Part shown: positions 22,978-36,100 of the stretch, piece by piece
How the letters are laid out: each line of letters opens with the position of its first letter
How positions within the stretch are numbered: position 1 is the stretch's first letter
Assembly: GCA_035048485.1 (NCBI GenBank)
Contig: CM068583.1
Location: 24,341,341-24,405,340 of the forward strand
Length of the DNA stretch: 64,000 nucleotides
Reading direction: 5' to 3'
Source of the DNA: Pteria penguin
Taxonomy: Eukaryota > Mollusca > Bivalvia > Pterioida > Pteriidae
Notes under the pieces: model-generated
What the model was told of the DNA's origin: nothing
Seen by the model: only the letters and a program-made list of their open reading frames with translations
The model's database searches: none
Position numbers and translations under genes: made by a program

Positions 22978-24008
22978 AGGATAATGATTATTGACATGTA
23001 TTTATGTCAGTGTCTTCCAGTGACTCTGACTTTCGGTTTCAAGGGCACCTAAATGTCAATTAAAACTCAAACGCGAAATGGTGAATGGTATCAACATGTT
23101 CTTATTTTGAAAAAATATTTTGCCCCATTTTCCTACAACAGATATTCTATATTGACATCTACGATGTCGAATATTGCATTTGTGACGTATAAAAAAGGGT
23201 GATATTTAAAGAACCAAGTGTGAATATCATATCAAAGGTAAAATATGATAACATTGAAAGACAACTTCAGGGTCAAATGATATGAATTAACAACTGTAAA
23301 CTGTAGGCACCATTTTGATTAAAACGTGCGACAAAAAGTTCTTCATTGTGTCCCTAACACAGTAATCATGATAGATCTTTGCCGAGTAAGAAGATGTATG
23401 CCCTTAATTCCTAAAAAAAATCTCGCCAAATATAGGGAAAATTCCGGAAATGCTTACTAGTACTTCCAAATATTCATCATAAGTTACTAATGGTAAAGTC
23501 CTGTTTTAATAAAAATATCACGATGCAATCTACAAATAAAAAAAGTTTTAATAAACATTTGACAAGTACCTTGTTTTTAAAAACAGCTATAAAAATTGTA
23601 TAATCACAAGTATTTATCATTAAAAGAATAATTATAAATGCTATCGTATACAAATTCAAATACACACAGAATGTACTCACATTTTCTATCATGTATCAAT
23701 GTTATTATGTATAATATTGTCATCGAGAATGCATATTTTCTAGTTAAATTTACATAAAATCCATGCCCCGCTTCCCAAATATTAACGTCTGTTGTCAATT
23801 TCCAGTGGATTTTTAAGGTTTTGTGAACATTTATTAGTATTTTGATCAGTGCGTAGCACTTGTATCTAGCATTTCACATGATCCTAAAGATGATATATAC
23901 CAACAGGGTCCCTTTTTAAGCAATCTTTCTTAACTTAAATCTGGCTTAATTTCAACACTCAAGAACTTATGCAATCGCACTTTCTCGGACCTTTCAGTAG
24001 CACGCCCG

Positions 24009-24080
24009 AAAAAAAAAAAACAAAAACAAAACAAAACAAAAAAAAAACAAAAAACAAAAAAAAAAAAAAAAAAAAAAAAA
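24009..24080. repeat. A-rich tract abutting the repeat at 24,081
   Basis: Seventy bases of A with scattered C. ORFs through it are artefacts. Confidence 0.85.
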
Positions 24081-25016
24081 CCAAGAGGCCAAAGTGGGCC
24101 TATATTGCTTACCTGAACACAATTAGCTTATTCACATACATGTACAAATGACAACTCAATTTCGGTAGAGCACTTTGAGTACTTTGTTCTGTAATGTTTT
24201 ATGAAATTCTGTGCAGCTCTTGCATAAAAGAAGAAAAAATGTGTCAGCCAATTAAAGTCCCCGGGAGCAATCTTGGATGATAGATCAGATTAAAACATTA
24301 AAATTTGGTCGACTTTGAGTACTTACTTTCTTTAACATTTGGAGAAATTCTGTAAAATGTTTAATGAAAAGAAGTCGAAAAGTACGTCAACCAATCATAG
24401 CTCTTTGCGACTATCTTGAATGACATATTAGGTCAAAAATTTCAATTTTAGTATTGGACCTTGATGACTTACTTCCTGTAAGGTTTGGTGATACTGTATG
24501 CAGCAGTTGTTGAAAAGAACTCAAAAATGTGTCAGCCAATCAAAGTCCTTGACAGCCATCTTAGATGACTGATTCGGTCGAGAGATACCATTTTGGTAGA
24601 GGACCTTAAGTACTTATATCCTGTAAGATTTGGTGAAGCTGTTAATGAAAAGATGATGAAAAGTGTCAGATGATAAGAGCACTTGGCCGCCATCTTGGAT
24701 TATGAATTTGGTTGAAAATTACAAATTTGGTAGAGAACCTTGAGTACTTACTTCCTGTAAGTTTTGGTAAAGCGGTTGAAGAGAAGAAGTCGAAAATGTG
24801 TCAGTCAATCAAAGCCCATGGTGGCCATCGTGGATTACGGATTCACTTGAAAAAAAAATTGGAAGAGGACTTGGAGTATTTACTTCTTGTATGGTTTGGA
24901 GAAATTCTGTTGAGTGGTTGCAAAGATGAAGTTGAGTATGTGAAAAGTTTACGCCGGGCGACGGACGGCGCACTATGGCAATAGCTCACTTGAGCCTTCG
25001 GCTCAGGTGATCTAAA
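24081..25016 (+). repeat. Element with internal ~140-bp tandem units and GCTCACC-type ends, copy 1
   Basis: Starts CCAAGAGGCCAAAGTGGGCC ... TTACCTGA and ends AATAGCTCACTTGAGCC, TTCGGCTCAGGTGATCTAAAA. Between are about five diverged direct units of 125-145 bp, each with GTCAGCCAATCAAAG, GCCATCTTGGATGA, GGTAGAGGACCTTGAGTACT and CTTCCTGTAAG. The end GACGGACGGCG precedes the terminal block. Related copies: 51,949-54,491 and 59,202-59,745. Confidence 0.82.
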
Positions 25017-25997
25017 AACAACCTCGAATATAATACGGTGGATTAAACATGGCGGTTGTGGATTGCGATGTGGAGGTTCGATTGAATGAAAGAAGGTATT
25101 TTACAACCTTTAAAATGGTTTGTTCGGTCGAAAGGAAACCTATCTTAATCTTATGGCATTTGAGTTACCGACATCATATATTTTGGTAAGTTTTCTAAGC
25201 ATTCCATAACGAAGGTACCCCGCATCCTGTAAGCACAATTGTTCATATCCTAAGCACAATGATAAAACCAGGGAACGAAGACTGTCCACTTATGTTCACT
25301 TCTTTGAAAGAGGAAAATGCAAATGCAAATAGAGGTTGGGAATTACATGAAATTTATTAAATCTAGTCGAAAATTTAACTTTCCGGCAGTCATATTCAAA
25401 TATAATGGTTAAATGTCACAGCAAACAGAAATTCGGAATTTTGTAAATTAACTCAATGAAATCTAGACGAATGCTTAGCTTTCCAGAAGTGTTTTTCATG
25501 TGTTAGTTATACATGTACATTGTGGACTTGTAAGACATTATATTACGTACATTCTTGACATATGATGGCGGAACTACTGCGTGGCAGAGAAATCCTCAAA
25601 GATAAACATCCATTAAGATCAATCTAAACTGATTAAGAATATATACGATACGGTTTTGTTGGAGATTTGTGCCATAAGGCTTGGTCAGATGTCTTCTATC
25701 TCCTCTTCTATTATCAATATACCTACCATTTATAAAGGTGCTCATTAAATCTCCAAATATCTTTTTTATTTCCCAAATTTTGTTCTAGTGAATTTCTTTT
25801 TCAAAACCTGAAAATTCAACTGTATCTACCAATGTAGGTAAGAGATCTCAGTGATTTTCAATTTCTTTTCTCTATTCATAACAACCCTGGTCCTTTATGT
25901 TGGAAATGACCTTGGCAAAGATGGCGAAGAAGCTAGGTTGAAGATGAATAGGATATTTCCATTTCTCAGAAAGCATGCAAGATAGAATATATCCTCG

Positions 25998-26235
25998 ACA
26001 GTGGCGTGCTGGGCTCAAGAGGTCTCGGCTTCGAACCCTACCTTTGACCAGGGACGTATATAACACTGCTTTGACTCAATGGAGTTTTCTTTTTTCGGAT
26101 GAGACAGTAAAACCGTGGCATTGAGACATATTTATTAGACATTGACTCGTGAAAAAGTCCCTCACTGCGTTAGATTGATCCTTGGATTGGTCGAAATATC
26201 TACGTTATGCATTGGGTGGATGCAGTCATTACAAA
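25998..26235 (+). repeat. Degenerate tRNA-headed SINE
   Basis: Retains GGCTTCGAACCCTACC (B-box region), TTTTCGGATGAGACAGTAAA and AAGTCCCTCACTGCGTTAG in SINE order, with small insertions, and a diverged 3' third. Confidence 0.6.
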
Positions 26236-26396
26236 AGTAAAATATTCCTTGACACCTTGACTGTCCTTTGTTCTTTGTTCCAAAAGAACAAAAAAAACCC
26301 AACCAAAAACAACAAAATAAAAACACAACCAAAAACATATAAATGAATAAAACAAACAGAAACGAAAAAAGAAAACAAAAATCAACATTGCTCTTT

Positions 26397-26398
<2 letters not shown>

Positions 26399-26447
<49 letters not shown>
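26399..26447. repeat. (GA)n microsatellite
   Basis: About 24 GA units. The ORFs reading poly-RE or poly-SL here are artefacts. Confidence 0.95.
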
Positions 26448-26452
<5 letters not shown>

Positions 26453-26917
26453 TTTGCATTCGATTGCTTGCGGTAATATCTTCTGTTGGGATAAAACTTT
26501 TAGACATCGCGGACTTCATTGTGGCATTTAACCCACTTTTTTCAAAACCTTTAAAGTTGGTTGAGGTCCGGGGACAGAAGTGTGTTAATATAAACATTTT
26601 GTTTATACAGATTTTGTAATACTCTTGACAATGATTTAATTTCAGAGGCAAACGCCGTATAAAGCCTATTTTACCGTATATAAAAGAATTTCGTTTATAC
26701 CTCGATGGAAGTAAAAAATGCCATGTGATAATTGGCCACGCCTATCGATAGACTTTCTATGATAAGCCGCGCCTATGGGCCTGAACTATTTCATGTAACG
26801 TTAATTTTGATTGGTTGGCGTGACTATCAATGCGCTAAATTTAAAAATTTCTTATTTACGATAAATATTTCAAATTTCGTCAAAACTTTGTTTATATTAA
26901 TGGAAATGATTAAATTA

Positions 26918-27073
26918 TAAGGAATGAAATCAATAATTTATTTTTCTATGGAGGTATAGAAGTAAAACCGATTTACAAACTTTGTATAAAGCGAAGCGGA
27001 TTATACAAAGTTTGTAAATCGGTTTTACTTCTATACCTCCATAGAAAAAATAAATTATTAATTTCATTCCTTA
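26918..27073. repeat. ~155-bp near-perfect palindrome (foldback element, TA-flanked)
   Basis: About 70-bp arms: AAGGAATGAAAT ... TATGGAGGTATAGAAGTAAA, CCGATTTACAAACTTTGTATA, a 12-bp loop (AAGCGAAGCGGA), then the reverse complement to ATTTCATTCCTTA. Only a handful of mismatches. Outer bases TA/TA fit a TA target duplication. Confidence 0.92.
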
Positions 27074-27554
27074 ATGGCAGAAAACCATATCCGAAGCAGT
27101 GAAATACATTTCAGGTGCCAACGTCTACTGTGGCATAAAATCTAGATTTTAACAGTGTCGTCCAAAGACAAGACACCGAAGTGTCGCCATTGGGGTTCGA
27201 ATACGGAACCTCTCTGTCACGAGCCAAGCCTGATATATATAAGCTTACTTTTGCAATATTTCAGATCAAATTTAATATCTGAAGTAAATCCGAACTAATA
27301 GAGCAAATTGTGAAACACGAAAGAAATAATGACAAAACATGTATATAGAATGCTATAAACAACATATAACATTGGTTTACAAAATATAAATATAATATCT
27401 TCAACAATATCAAAAACTTTTCTAATGTAGCCATGTGTTCTGAAGTAAAGCACATTAATTGCAAGTCTAATATAAATGATATGTAAGTTCGCTGTAGTTT
27501 ACATACATGTAATCATGTAATTGTGACAAACGAATTCAGCTTTTCCGTCTTCAT

Positions 27555-27656
27555 CTGCAAGCATTTTCACAAAGAATTGTAAGTTTTTCACGTACGGCTT
27601 CCTTATTTTGTACGTACGTGATAGAAATTATGTATGATTCTTGGTGAAAATGCTTG
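27555..27656. repeat. ~100-bp foldback with 20-bp arms
   Basis: GCAAGCATTTTCAC(C)AAGAAT at left is mirrored by ATTCTTGGTGAAAATGCTTGC at right; the interior has CACGTACG / CGTACGTG as a second inverted pair. Confidence 0.75.
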
Positions 27657-27715
27657 CTGGTACAGTAATTGTCTAAACTAAAGTTATAACATGGTCAAAT
27701 TCACCAAATTATTTA

Positions 27716-29003
27716 ACAAGGGCAACGCCTAGCGTGGCATAATACGCCCGTCGCTTAATTCAGACAGGATCAATTCGCATTTGGCATGATTTTCATGAAA
27801 AACATCTGACGTTTACTGAAGTTAATTGTGTTTCATAGCATTTTATCATAGGAATAAGTCCAAGGGCAATAACTCCTGCAGAAATGGCCCTATCCAACCC
27901 ATCTTGGAACTTGATCTGCAAAAAAAAACTTGAAATTTTTTAGAACTAGCCCCCTCTGTAACACCTCACCTCCCCCCCCCTCCTAAAATTATAAATTTCT
28001 CAAAAATGAAAAAAAAAGATATCAATACCTGTAATATATGTGGAAGTTGGTACATTTTACTTGTTTCATGGTAAATTTCATAATGTTTTTACAAAAATTA
28101 GATTTTTAATGAATTTTCAAAACAAAATCTTGAAATTTCTAAGTCCAAGGGCCATAAATTCCGTCAAAAGTATGTCAATCGTAACAAAACTTGCACTGGT
28201 ACTGACGCCACTTGGAATAAAGCTATATACCAAATTTCAACTCAATATCTTGAAAGACGGCAAAAAAAGTCCGGAAAACCTGACCTAGGACATATGATCA
28301 CCCCCCCCCCCCCTAAAATGAAGAAAAAAAAATTTAAAACTCGTAACATATGTGATAGTTGGTACATTTTACTTGTTTCATAATAAATTACATAATGTTT
28401 TGACACAAAATAGATTTTTAATGAATTTCTGAAAAAATCTTTCAATTTATAAGTCCAAGGGCCATAAATCCGTCAAAAGTAGGTCAATCGTAACAAAACT
28501 CGCAGTGGTACTGACACTGCTTGATATAAAGCTATATACTAAATTTCAAGTCAATATCTTGAAAGACGGCAAAAAAAAAGTCCGGAAAACATGATATAAG
28601 ACATATGGTCAACCCCCCCTAAAATTATCAATTTCTCAAAAATGAAGAAAAAGATACTAAAAACCGTAAGATATGTGATAGTTGATACACTTTACTTGTT
28701 TCATGAGAAATTTCATAATGTTTTGACAAAAAATAGATTTTTAATGAATTTTTTTAAAAATTTTGAAATTTATAAGTCCAAGGGCCATAAATCTGTCAAA
28801 AGTAGGTCAACCTTAACGAAACTCGAACTGGTGCTGACGCCGCTTGAAATAAAGCTATATACTAAATTTCATCGCAATATCTTGAAAGACGTCCAAAAAA
28901 AGTCCGGAAAACATGACCCCGGACAGACGGACGGACACACGGACGCACGGACGGACGGACAGCGCCATAACATAATACGTCCCGTCTATTGGAAGGGCGT
29001 ATA
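27716..29003 (+). repeat. ~1.3-kb element with three internal ~310-bp tandem units
   Basis: Starts AACAAGGGCAACGCCTAG ... AATACGCCCGTC and ends TAATACGTCCCGTC ... GAAGGGCGTATAAA, so AATACGCCC and GGGCGTAT form short inverted ends. Three diverged units begin near 28,039, 28,350 and 28,680; each has TTTTACTTGTTTCAT, AAGTCCAAGGGCCATAAAT, GGTACTGACGCC-like and ATCTTGAAAGACGGC. A GGACGGAC simple-sequence tract precedes the end. The 120-codon ORF in unit 3 has no counterpart in the others and looks fortuitous. Confidence 0.8.
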
Positions 29004-29607
29004 AAAACTGGCAATATTACTCCAATATACATGTAGATAGGATTAAAGAAATGTATAAATTCCATACCGGGTATGTTCACTGGAGACGCTGATTTAATTA
29101 TCAGCCCAGAAACGTAAATTGCATTTGCATTTTGAATAATGATTTATGTATATATAATTACACCTCTCATTGTAACCACTTTTAGGAACAATTTGTCAAT
29201 ATACACAATATAGTTTATCTTTACTCATTGAAAGAAGCATGGATTCATTTTCCAAAACTATTCAGTGTAACATTACACATTTATTGGTTGACTTTTCATC
29301 TAAATTTAGAATGAAGAATCGGTACTCCACAGTTGAACAAATGTAACATATTTTAGAAATAAAGAAACAAATGATTCTGACCTAGTGCAAGGACTTGTTT
29401 ATGTCCTTGCCTAGAGGTATTTCTACCTAAAAGGATACATCAATATATCAGAACAGCTTTGATATGAGGTGAGCAATTAGCACGTGATTTGAGCAGAGAC
29501 AGACTACTTTCAAAGCAGCCTATGTTTGAGAGAAGGCGCGACGATAGCGAGCAATGAATAAGTAACGTTAGAAAAATAGATATTGCGATATACCTTATTA
29601 TACATGC

Positions 29608-29785
29608 GAGGATCCATAGGGGTGGACCAGGGGTCTGTACCCGCCCTTAGATTCCACGAAAATGACAATCTTTGTTATTTTGTTACGTAGGAAATTTACA
29701 CACTAAACATGCGTGGACTCCTCTAAAAAACTTTATGGGGTTGGACCCCCTCTTGACAAAATTTCTGGATCCGCGCCTGCATAAT
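29608..29785 (+). repeat. Dispersed repeat with GGATCCGCGCC end
   Basis: Begins GAGGATCCATAGGGGTGGAC and ends TTTCTGGATCCGCGCCTGC; matches 1-165 in inverted orientation. It lies about 150 bp beyond the T-box stop codon and so may fall in its 3' UTR. Confidence 0.45.
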
Positions 29786-29938
29786 GTATACACCACTTCT
29801 GTACTGGAGAAAAATGTAAAATCAAAAATTGTAGGTACTGGTCAACGCATACAATGTACGTTTACCAATGGGTGAACATTTCTCACAATCTTATTTTATA
29901 AACGTCTCGGTAAAATTCTGTTTGAACGTTCGTGTGAG

Positions 29939-30126
29939 TCATGATTCTTGAGACGGTCTCTTGAGAGCAGACAATTTTTTGTGGTAGCTGAGTATAGCCG
30001 CAGTGAATGTATTATAATCACGTGGAATCCATGGCCCATATAAGGACATTGATTTCATGGTAGGGAACGGCTGTGTGGCTATAGGTGTGGAATTCTGGCT
30101 AGAACAGGACGGGCTCATTGTCACGC
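29939..30126 (-). CDS. T-box gene, terminal exon
   Basis: Reads (S)VTMSPSCSSQNSTPIATQ, PFPTMKSMSLYGPWIPRD, YNTFTAAILSYHKKLSAL, KRPSQES, TGA. Ser/Thr/Pro-rich start and aromatic YGPWIPRDYNTF patch resemble C-terminal activation or repression regions. Acceptor TTTTACAG, phase 1. It lies 2.7 kb from exon 6, so linkage is inferential but in phase. Confidence 0.75.
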
Positions 30127-33100
30127 CTGTAAAATACGATCTATATATAAGGCGCGGGGAAAATACATCTCATACAACATTGTAGACTGCGGAACCCTAT
30201 TATGGCTAAATATATATATAATTTTTTAAAGAAATAATCAGAAGTCCTCCGAAGGGAAGTGTAAATAGAATAAATAACAAGAAACACACAAATACTTAGT
30301 CTACCTTAATTATTTCTATAAATAAATCATTATATCAAATCGCGAGTTTCATAGTGCGGCTCTGATTGGAGGTGAAAATTGACGTAAATCTAAGAAAACC
30401 AAGGTGTATATTATCTCCAAGTCTTACTGAAAAAACTGTTTCCTTATTGGTTTCAAGTATCTCGGTTGGACTCAATCATCTTTTAGCTTTAAAAGCTCGA
30501 ATTTTAGATGTCGGTTTTGTTTGATGGATGTAATATGGCTATTATTAAGCGATGACGTATGTTTCTGAATTCTATATTTATTACTGAAGTTTCGATGGTA
30601 TCTATTTCCTTATTCATTGATTTACCTTCGATATCGTTACGTATTTGACACTTCTGCTTCTCTGCCAAATTAGGCCTATTCCCTCGCCATATATGGCGCT
30701 GTCATTTATTGATTATACATCTTTGTTATCACGCAGTTAGGTTTCTATTATATCATACTTGAATAGTATGTGTTTGGTTATGTTTTACAAACTGTTAAGG
30801 AGACCTTTGTCACTCCTCAGATGATTGCTTACCATTCGGAATACACTCTTTACAATGCAACGGTACAAAATACATGGAAAGTACGTGATCCGATTGGATA
30901 GTTTCAAATACATAAAATTTAATCAGAGCTACTTCCGTTTTCCGCCATCTTGAAGGTTCATGAGAGATAATTTGTACATGTATACAAGATTAGCTTTAAA
31001 AAAAAAAGCTTAAGTTGCAATCGGAATAGCATTAAATGTTCAAGATGTTGGTCATAAAGTTAAATGGCTTTATGTAAATTTATGGGAATTACTGAATTGT
31101 TCTTGAAACCATCTTTTCTCTCGGTTGTGAATTTTACCGCTAAAATCTCTACAGTCACGCCTCATTTTTTCCTTATTATGAAAGTAGCCGCGCCTCTTTT
31201 CCTTTTTAGGAAAGTCTCTAGAGTGTTATCGTTCATATTCGGAAACAAGTTGTTTTGGTAGTAATCAAATCTTTTGTAAAAAAAAAAAAAAGTTGTGAAC
31301 ATTTTTGTAAGAATTATTTCCAGAAGTTTCAGTATTTAAGATAGAATTATGTGCTAATATTGATTCTTAGTACTAATTCCCAACATGCCACGCTAATGGA
31401 GTTTGCACATGCGCTCTCAAAGCGAATTTGCCGTCTTAACATATGCAATCGGCCAAAACCATAAATTGATTGATAGATTGATTGTTGATTTTTGTTTAAC
31501 GTTACACCACGAATATTTCATGCATATGGTGACGGTATCTGCCTGATGCGGGGCATACAAATTTTGACCTTTGCAACGGATCCACCCGAAGCAGTGAGGG
31601 ATCTTTAACGCGCCATGCATACCACGACACGGGGCCTCAGTTTTTACTGTCTCATCCGAAAGACATCGGCATGACCAGAGCGGGACTCGAACCTCGGCCT
31701 CCCGATCAGGAGACGAGCGCGATACCATTAGGCCACGCCGGCTTCATAGTTTGATAATTTCACATTGACCGTATAACGTATGTACAAACGCATGGAGTAA
31801 AATTTAGTCTTTTTCTGTATAGACAAGCGTAGCTATTTAAAGAGCTTAATTAGGTTGCAATCGGAATAGCATTAAATCTTAAAGCTGTTGGTCTCAAGGG
31901 CAAATAGCTTTAGGAAATACATATACTTGCTTTTGAAAACATCTTTTTATGCGCAGTTGTGAATTTTCCCGCTAAAATTTCTGAAGCCACGCCTCATTTT
32001 TCCTTATTAGGAAAGTAGCCGCGCCTTTTTTTTTTCTTTTTAGGAAAGTCTCTCGGATCTTATCTTTAATATTCGGAAATAAGTTGGATTTTGTAGTAAG
32101 CAAATCTTTCCTTTAAAAAAATTATCAACATTTCATAACATTAATTTCTAGAAATCTCAATATTTACAGCAGAATTTTGTGCTAAGATTGTTTCTTTGTA
32201 CTAGATTATTACCCAACATGCCACGCTAATGGAGTTTGCACATGCGCTCTCAAAGCGAATTTACTATCTTAATATACAATCGGCCTCGGCCGATTACACT
32301 AATGTCCCTTCGAGTATTTACATAATCGGGACCGCACGTATGCACAACTCTGTAAATACTTGTAATTAAATCATTACTTCACGGATTATATAGTTTGTAC
32401 CTCGGTTTTTGTCTATACATCGACAGACTGAAATTTGTTTACAGTCATTTCTTTAACAAATCAAACAAACTATGTAAGAGACTTCAAGTTTCCAAACTAA
32501 GGATGCTTCCTGAATTTTGCAATCACTATGCAATATTTGAGCCATTGAACAATGTAAAATGTTTTCAAAGAAGTGCAAATATAGACAACTTTTTGAAAAT
32601 AATTTAATAAAATTAGTAAGAATATGAAACAGAAACTAGAACATCACTTTCAAGATGGCGGGCAAGGAAAGATTCACTAATTATATATTAACAAATAAGA
32701 AACTATCAAGATGTCATTGACGTTTTCGCTTCCATTGCATATTTTTGTTTTAACGTATACGTACACTGAAAATATTATTACCAAGAAGAAATGACAATGT
32801 ACAAACATGTGTATGAATTTACTTTTCCTCTTCTTTGTAACACTCACCTATGATGACATATACTTACTTTTTACACGTTGTTGTTTAGCTGGTATTTCCT
32901 CTTTGCTTACATCAAGGCTCACGCAACTACTGTCCACTAAAATGATAAATTTGACCATGTTATAGACAGTTACTGTAGACATATTTATTGTCACCTGAGA
33001 AATTCCATGTTGTATATTTCTATGATCCTGGTCTATACAAAAAAAAAAAAAAACTTACGTACGTACATCTTGTACAAGAGATGCGTATTACCCCACTGTT

Positions 33101-36100
33101 CATTTTTCAAGAAATAAATAATAAAATTTCAAAAGCTGCAAATGGACCTATCGCATTTTAGAGTTAATATATTTTCACTTTTTATCCATATCAACTCACT
33201 CGACATTTCGTGCACTTCTGGGTACTTGGCATTGCGTGACGTCTTCTTTGATCTGAAGTAAAGAAATAAACATTACAGAAATGGAAGATGAACTTTCACG
33301 TCGTATATGCATTTTGTTTTTGGTAGTTAAAATTCATTCACAAGATCGAAGCTTTAGCATAAACTGGAATGAGTATCCCTAGATGTCCGTTAAGCTAAAT
33401 TCTGATAAAATTACAAATTCGGTGGTGGTGGTTTCAGAAAGAACGTTTGCGAATTCATTATGGAATGAGACCGAATGAACAGCGAATAGGAAAACAAGCC
33501 ATGTTTCACTTATTTTTTAATGCTTTAGTAAGTGGAGTGTTCCGTATTTTGTAGTATTGTGGTAGATTTTTTTTTTATATTGTTATCTGTATTATAGCAG
33601 ATTTATTTTTATATTGTTATCTGTATTATAGCAGATTTATTTTTATATTTTTGTGAGAGGGACTTCATGCATTCTATTCAGACCTCGAAACGTCTTCACC
33701 TTATTGGTAAATTCAATGGAACGTCTAGATATCTTGATGAAATTTTAGCAATCGACAACTTTGAATTTAAAAAATATATATTACTGACATTAAATTTTAT
33801 CCATCTGAACTTCAATTAAACAAAGCCAATACCTCTGATAAAACACCTTTCTTGGACTTACATATTAAAGATTATTAACGAAAATATCCATACAAACATA
33901 TATGATAAACGAGACGAAATTGGATTTCCTATTGTTAATTTCCCTTATTTAGATGGTGATATCCCTAGACTCCCATCATATGGTATTTATATTAGTCAAT
34001 TTGCTAGAACCTGCGCTGAAAAAAAATATCAAATCACTTTTTCAAACTTCTGACTTAGGGTTATAGATATCATAAACTTCGAAATAATTCTGGTAAATTT
34101 CACAGATCTTCAGACATTCTACTTTAATTCGGAAATGTGTCTTTTCAATAATACAGTCATATCCCACGGAATTTCTCATCCCAGTTCTACGTTCATCTAG
34201 TGTACAAACTAAGGAGGGTCAAAGGTTGTGATAATTTCATATCAGAGGATTCTAAAATAACTAAACGCCTACGACATCGACAGTAAAAACCCGAGATAAT
34301 CGCAAAGACCATAGGTCTTGTAATGGGCTACTTCACAGCCTTATAAGACCATAGGTCTTGTAATGGGCCCCTCTAAAGCCTTATATAGACTTTCACTTGA
34401 ACGTTGCACTAACAGGGCGGTGGGGACTCTATGACGGGATATGTGCAAACCTTTTCAGAGAAGGCAAGGTCCTGGGACTCCAATAGATCAAGGAACTGAG
34501 CTCGCTTACAAACGGGCAGAGCACGGTTTACGTATGTTGATGTCGCTTTACATATTTTTGATACTAGCATATTATTCTACAAAACGTTTCTTGTGGAAAT
34601 TTTTATTAACTTTCTCCTCGAGAAACCTGTTGATCCTTGTTCTCTATATGGATGATTATTTATAAATCTTTAAATGTGCGTCCTTTGGTTATGCTGCTTT
34701 AGCGGTTAGTAGGAAGGTAGCACCCGTGCACCGATTAACCACACCAACTGAGTGACGTTTGCTATTTTAATTGACCGTCCTAAGTCGACATCGTAACTGC
34801 AGTACAATCGAATATTTTTGTAATGTTTCTGTGTTTGGCTATTATTATGTTTTATGTCCATGTTCTTAGAGATGTGTGTCATACAGCTTGATTAGATGTC
34901 TTGCGTCTTCTCTTTGATATTTGTCTTGACTTTTACAAGTATGTTTTAAACATACGTTTCTTCTAAAAATATGTATCTGATCTACATTTCCTAGTTGGTA
35001 ACGTTATTTCTTAGATGAAGAATGAGGGGATTTACTCTTCTTTTTGTTGTAGATGTTCAACCGATAAAAATGCCATAGAAATGGGAAATACTGATCAGCT
35101 GATAGTAAATAATTTATAAAAGAGTACCATTAAAGTTGTATTTTAACGTTCTGAAATAGATTTTCGATAGCAACTATTATAATTACACAAGAAAATAGCA
35201 ACATTTATAACTATCGTTCCTAATTATTCCTCAAACATGAAAGTGTGTATTGCACCCCCCCCCCCAAACCTTTGATTTGTTTCGTTTACCACTGTAGTGC
35301 AAATAAAAAAGGGTGACCGCGTCTTAAGAGTGACCGTTTCTAGAGGGCTTTTCAATCAGACTTAAAAACAGTAACTTCATTCAGCAAACGAGACATTTTG
35401 ATATATTTAGACTTCCAATGAATTGTTTGAATTTTTTTTTTCGAAATACAGCTTTAAATGACGGATGTGTCTGTTAAGAAAACACAACCAGTATTAACCC
35501 ATATAACTACAGAGACGTACCTAGATTTTCTGAATGCTTTAGCAAATGGGTTGTTCTGTATTTTGAGGTTGGTTATTTTTGAGTTTTGGTATGCAGTGAC
35601 CGCTATAAAGGTTGTTTCTTTTAACAGGAAGGAGAACACCCGACGTTGTTCTTCTCTCTCCACTACGCTTATCTTCATAATGTATTTGCACATGGATTGT
35701 AGCAATACCTAGATAAAAGGCAGAAGGTCTTCGCTAAAAAGTGTGTGCCTAAAAACATAGTATTACATGCATATATAATCTATAATATTTGCACCTCTAA
35801 TAATATTGAAAAATTATATTAAAAAGTATTCAAATGCAATTCATTGAAAAATGCTCTCCTATGAATAAATATTTTTGATCAGATGACTAAGGATACCCCC
35901 GTAATGGGCTGTAGTTCTCGAATGGTAATTAGATGACTAAGGATACCCCGCAGTGGGCTGTCGTTCTGGAATGGTGATCAGATGACTAAGGATACCCCCG
36001 TAATGGGCTGTCGTTCTGAAATGTTGATCAGATGACTAAGGATACCCCCGTAATGGGCTGTAGTTCTCGAATGGTGATCAAGTGACTAAGGATACCCCCG

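Noticed and set aside
26399..26447. Arg/Glu-repeat protein
   Set aside because: It is a (GA)n microsatellite read as RE or SL.
31417..31728. 103-residue minus-strand ORF
   Set aside because: It lies wholly in the SINE at 31,467-31,745 and its flank.
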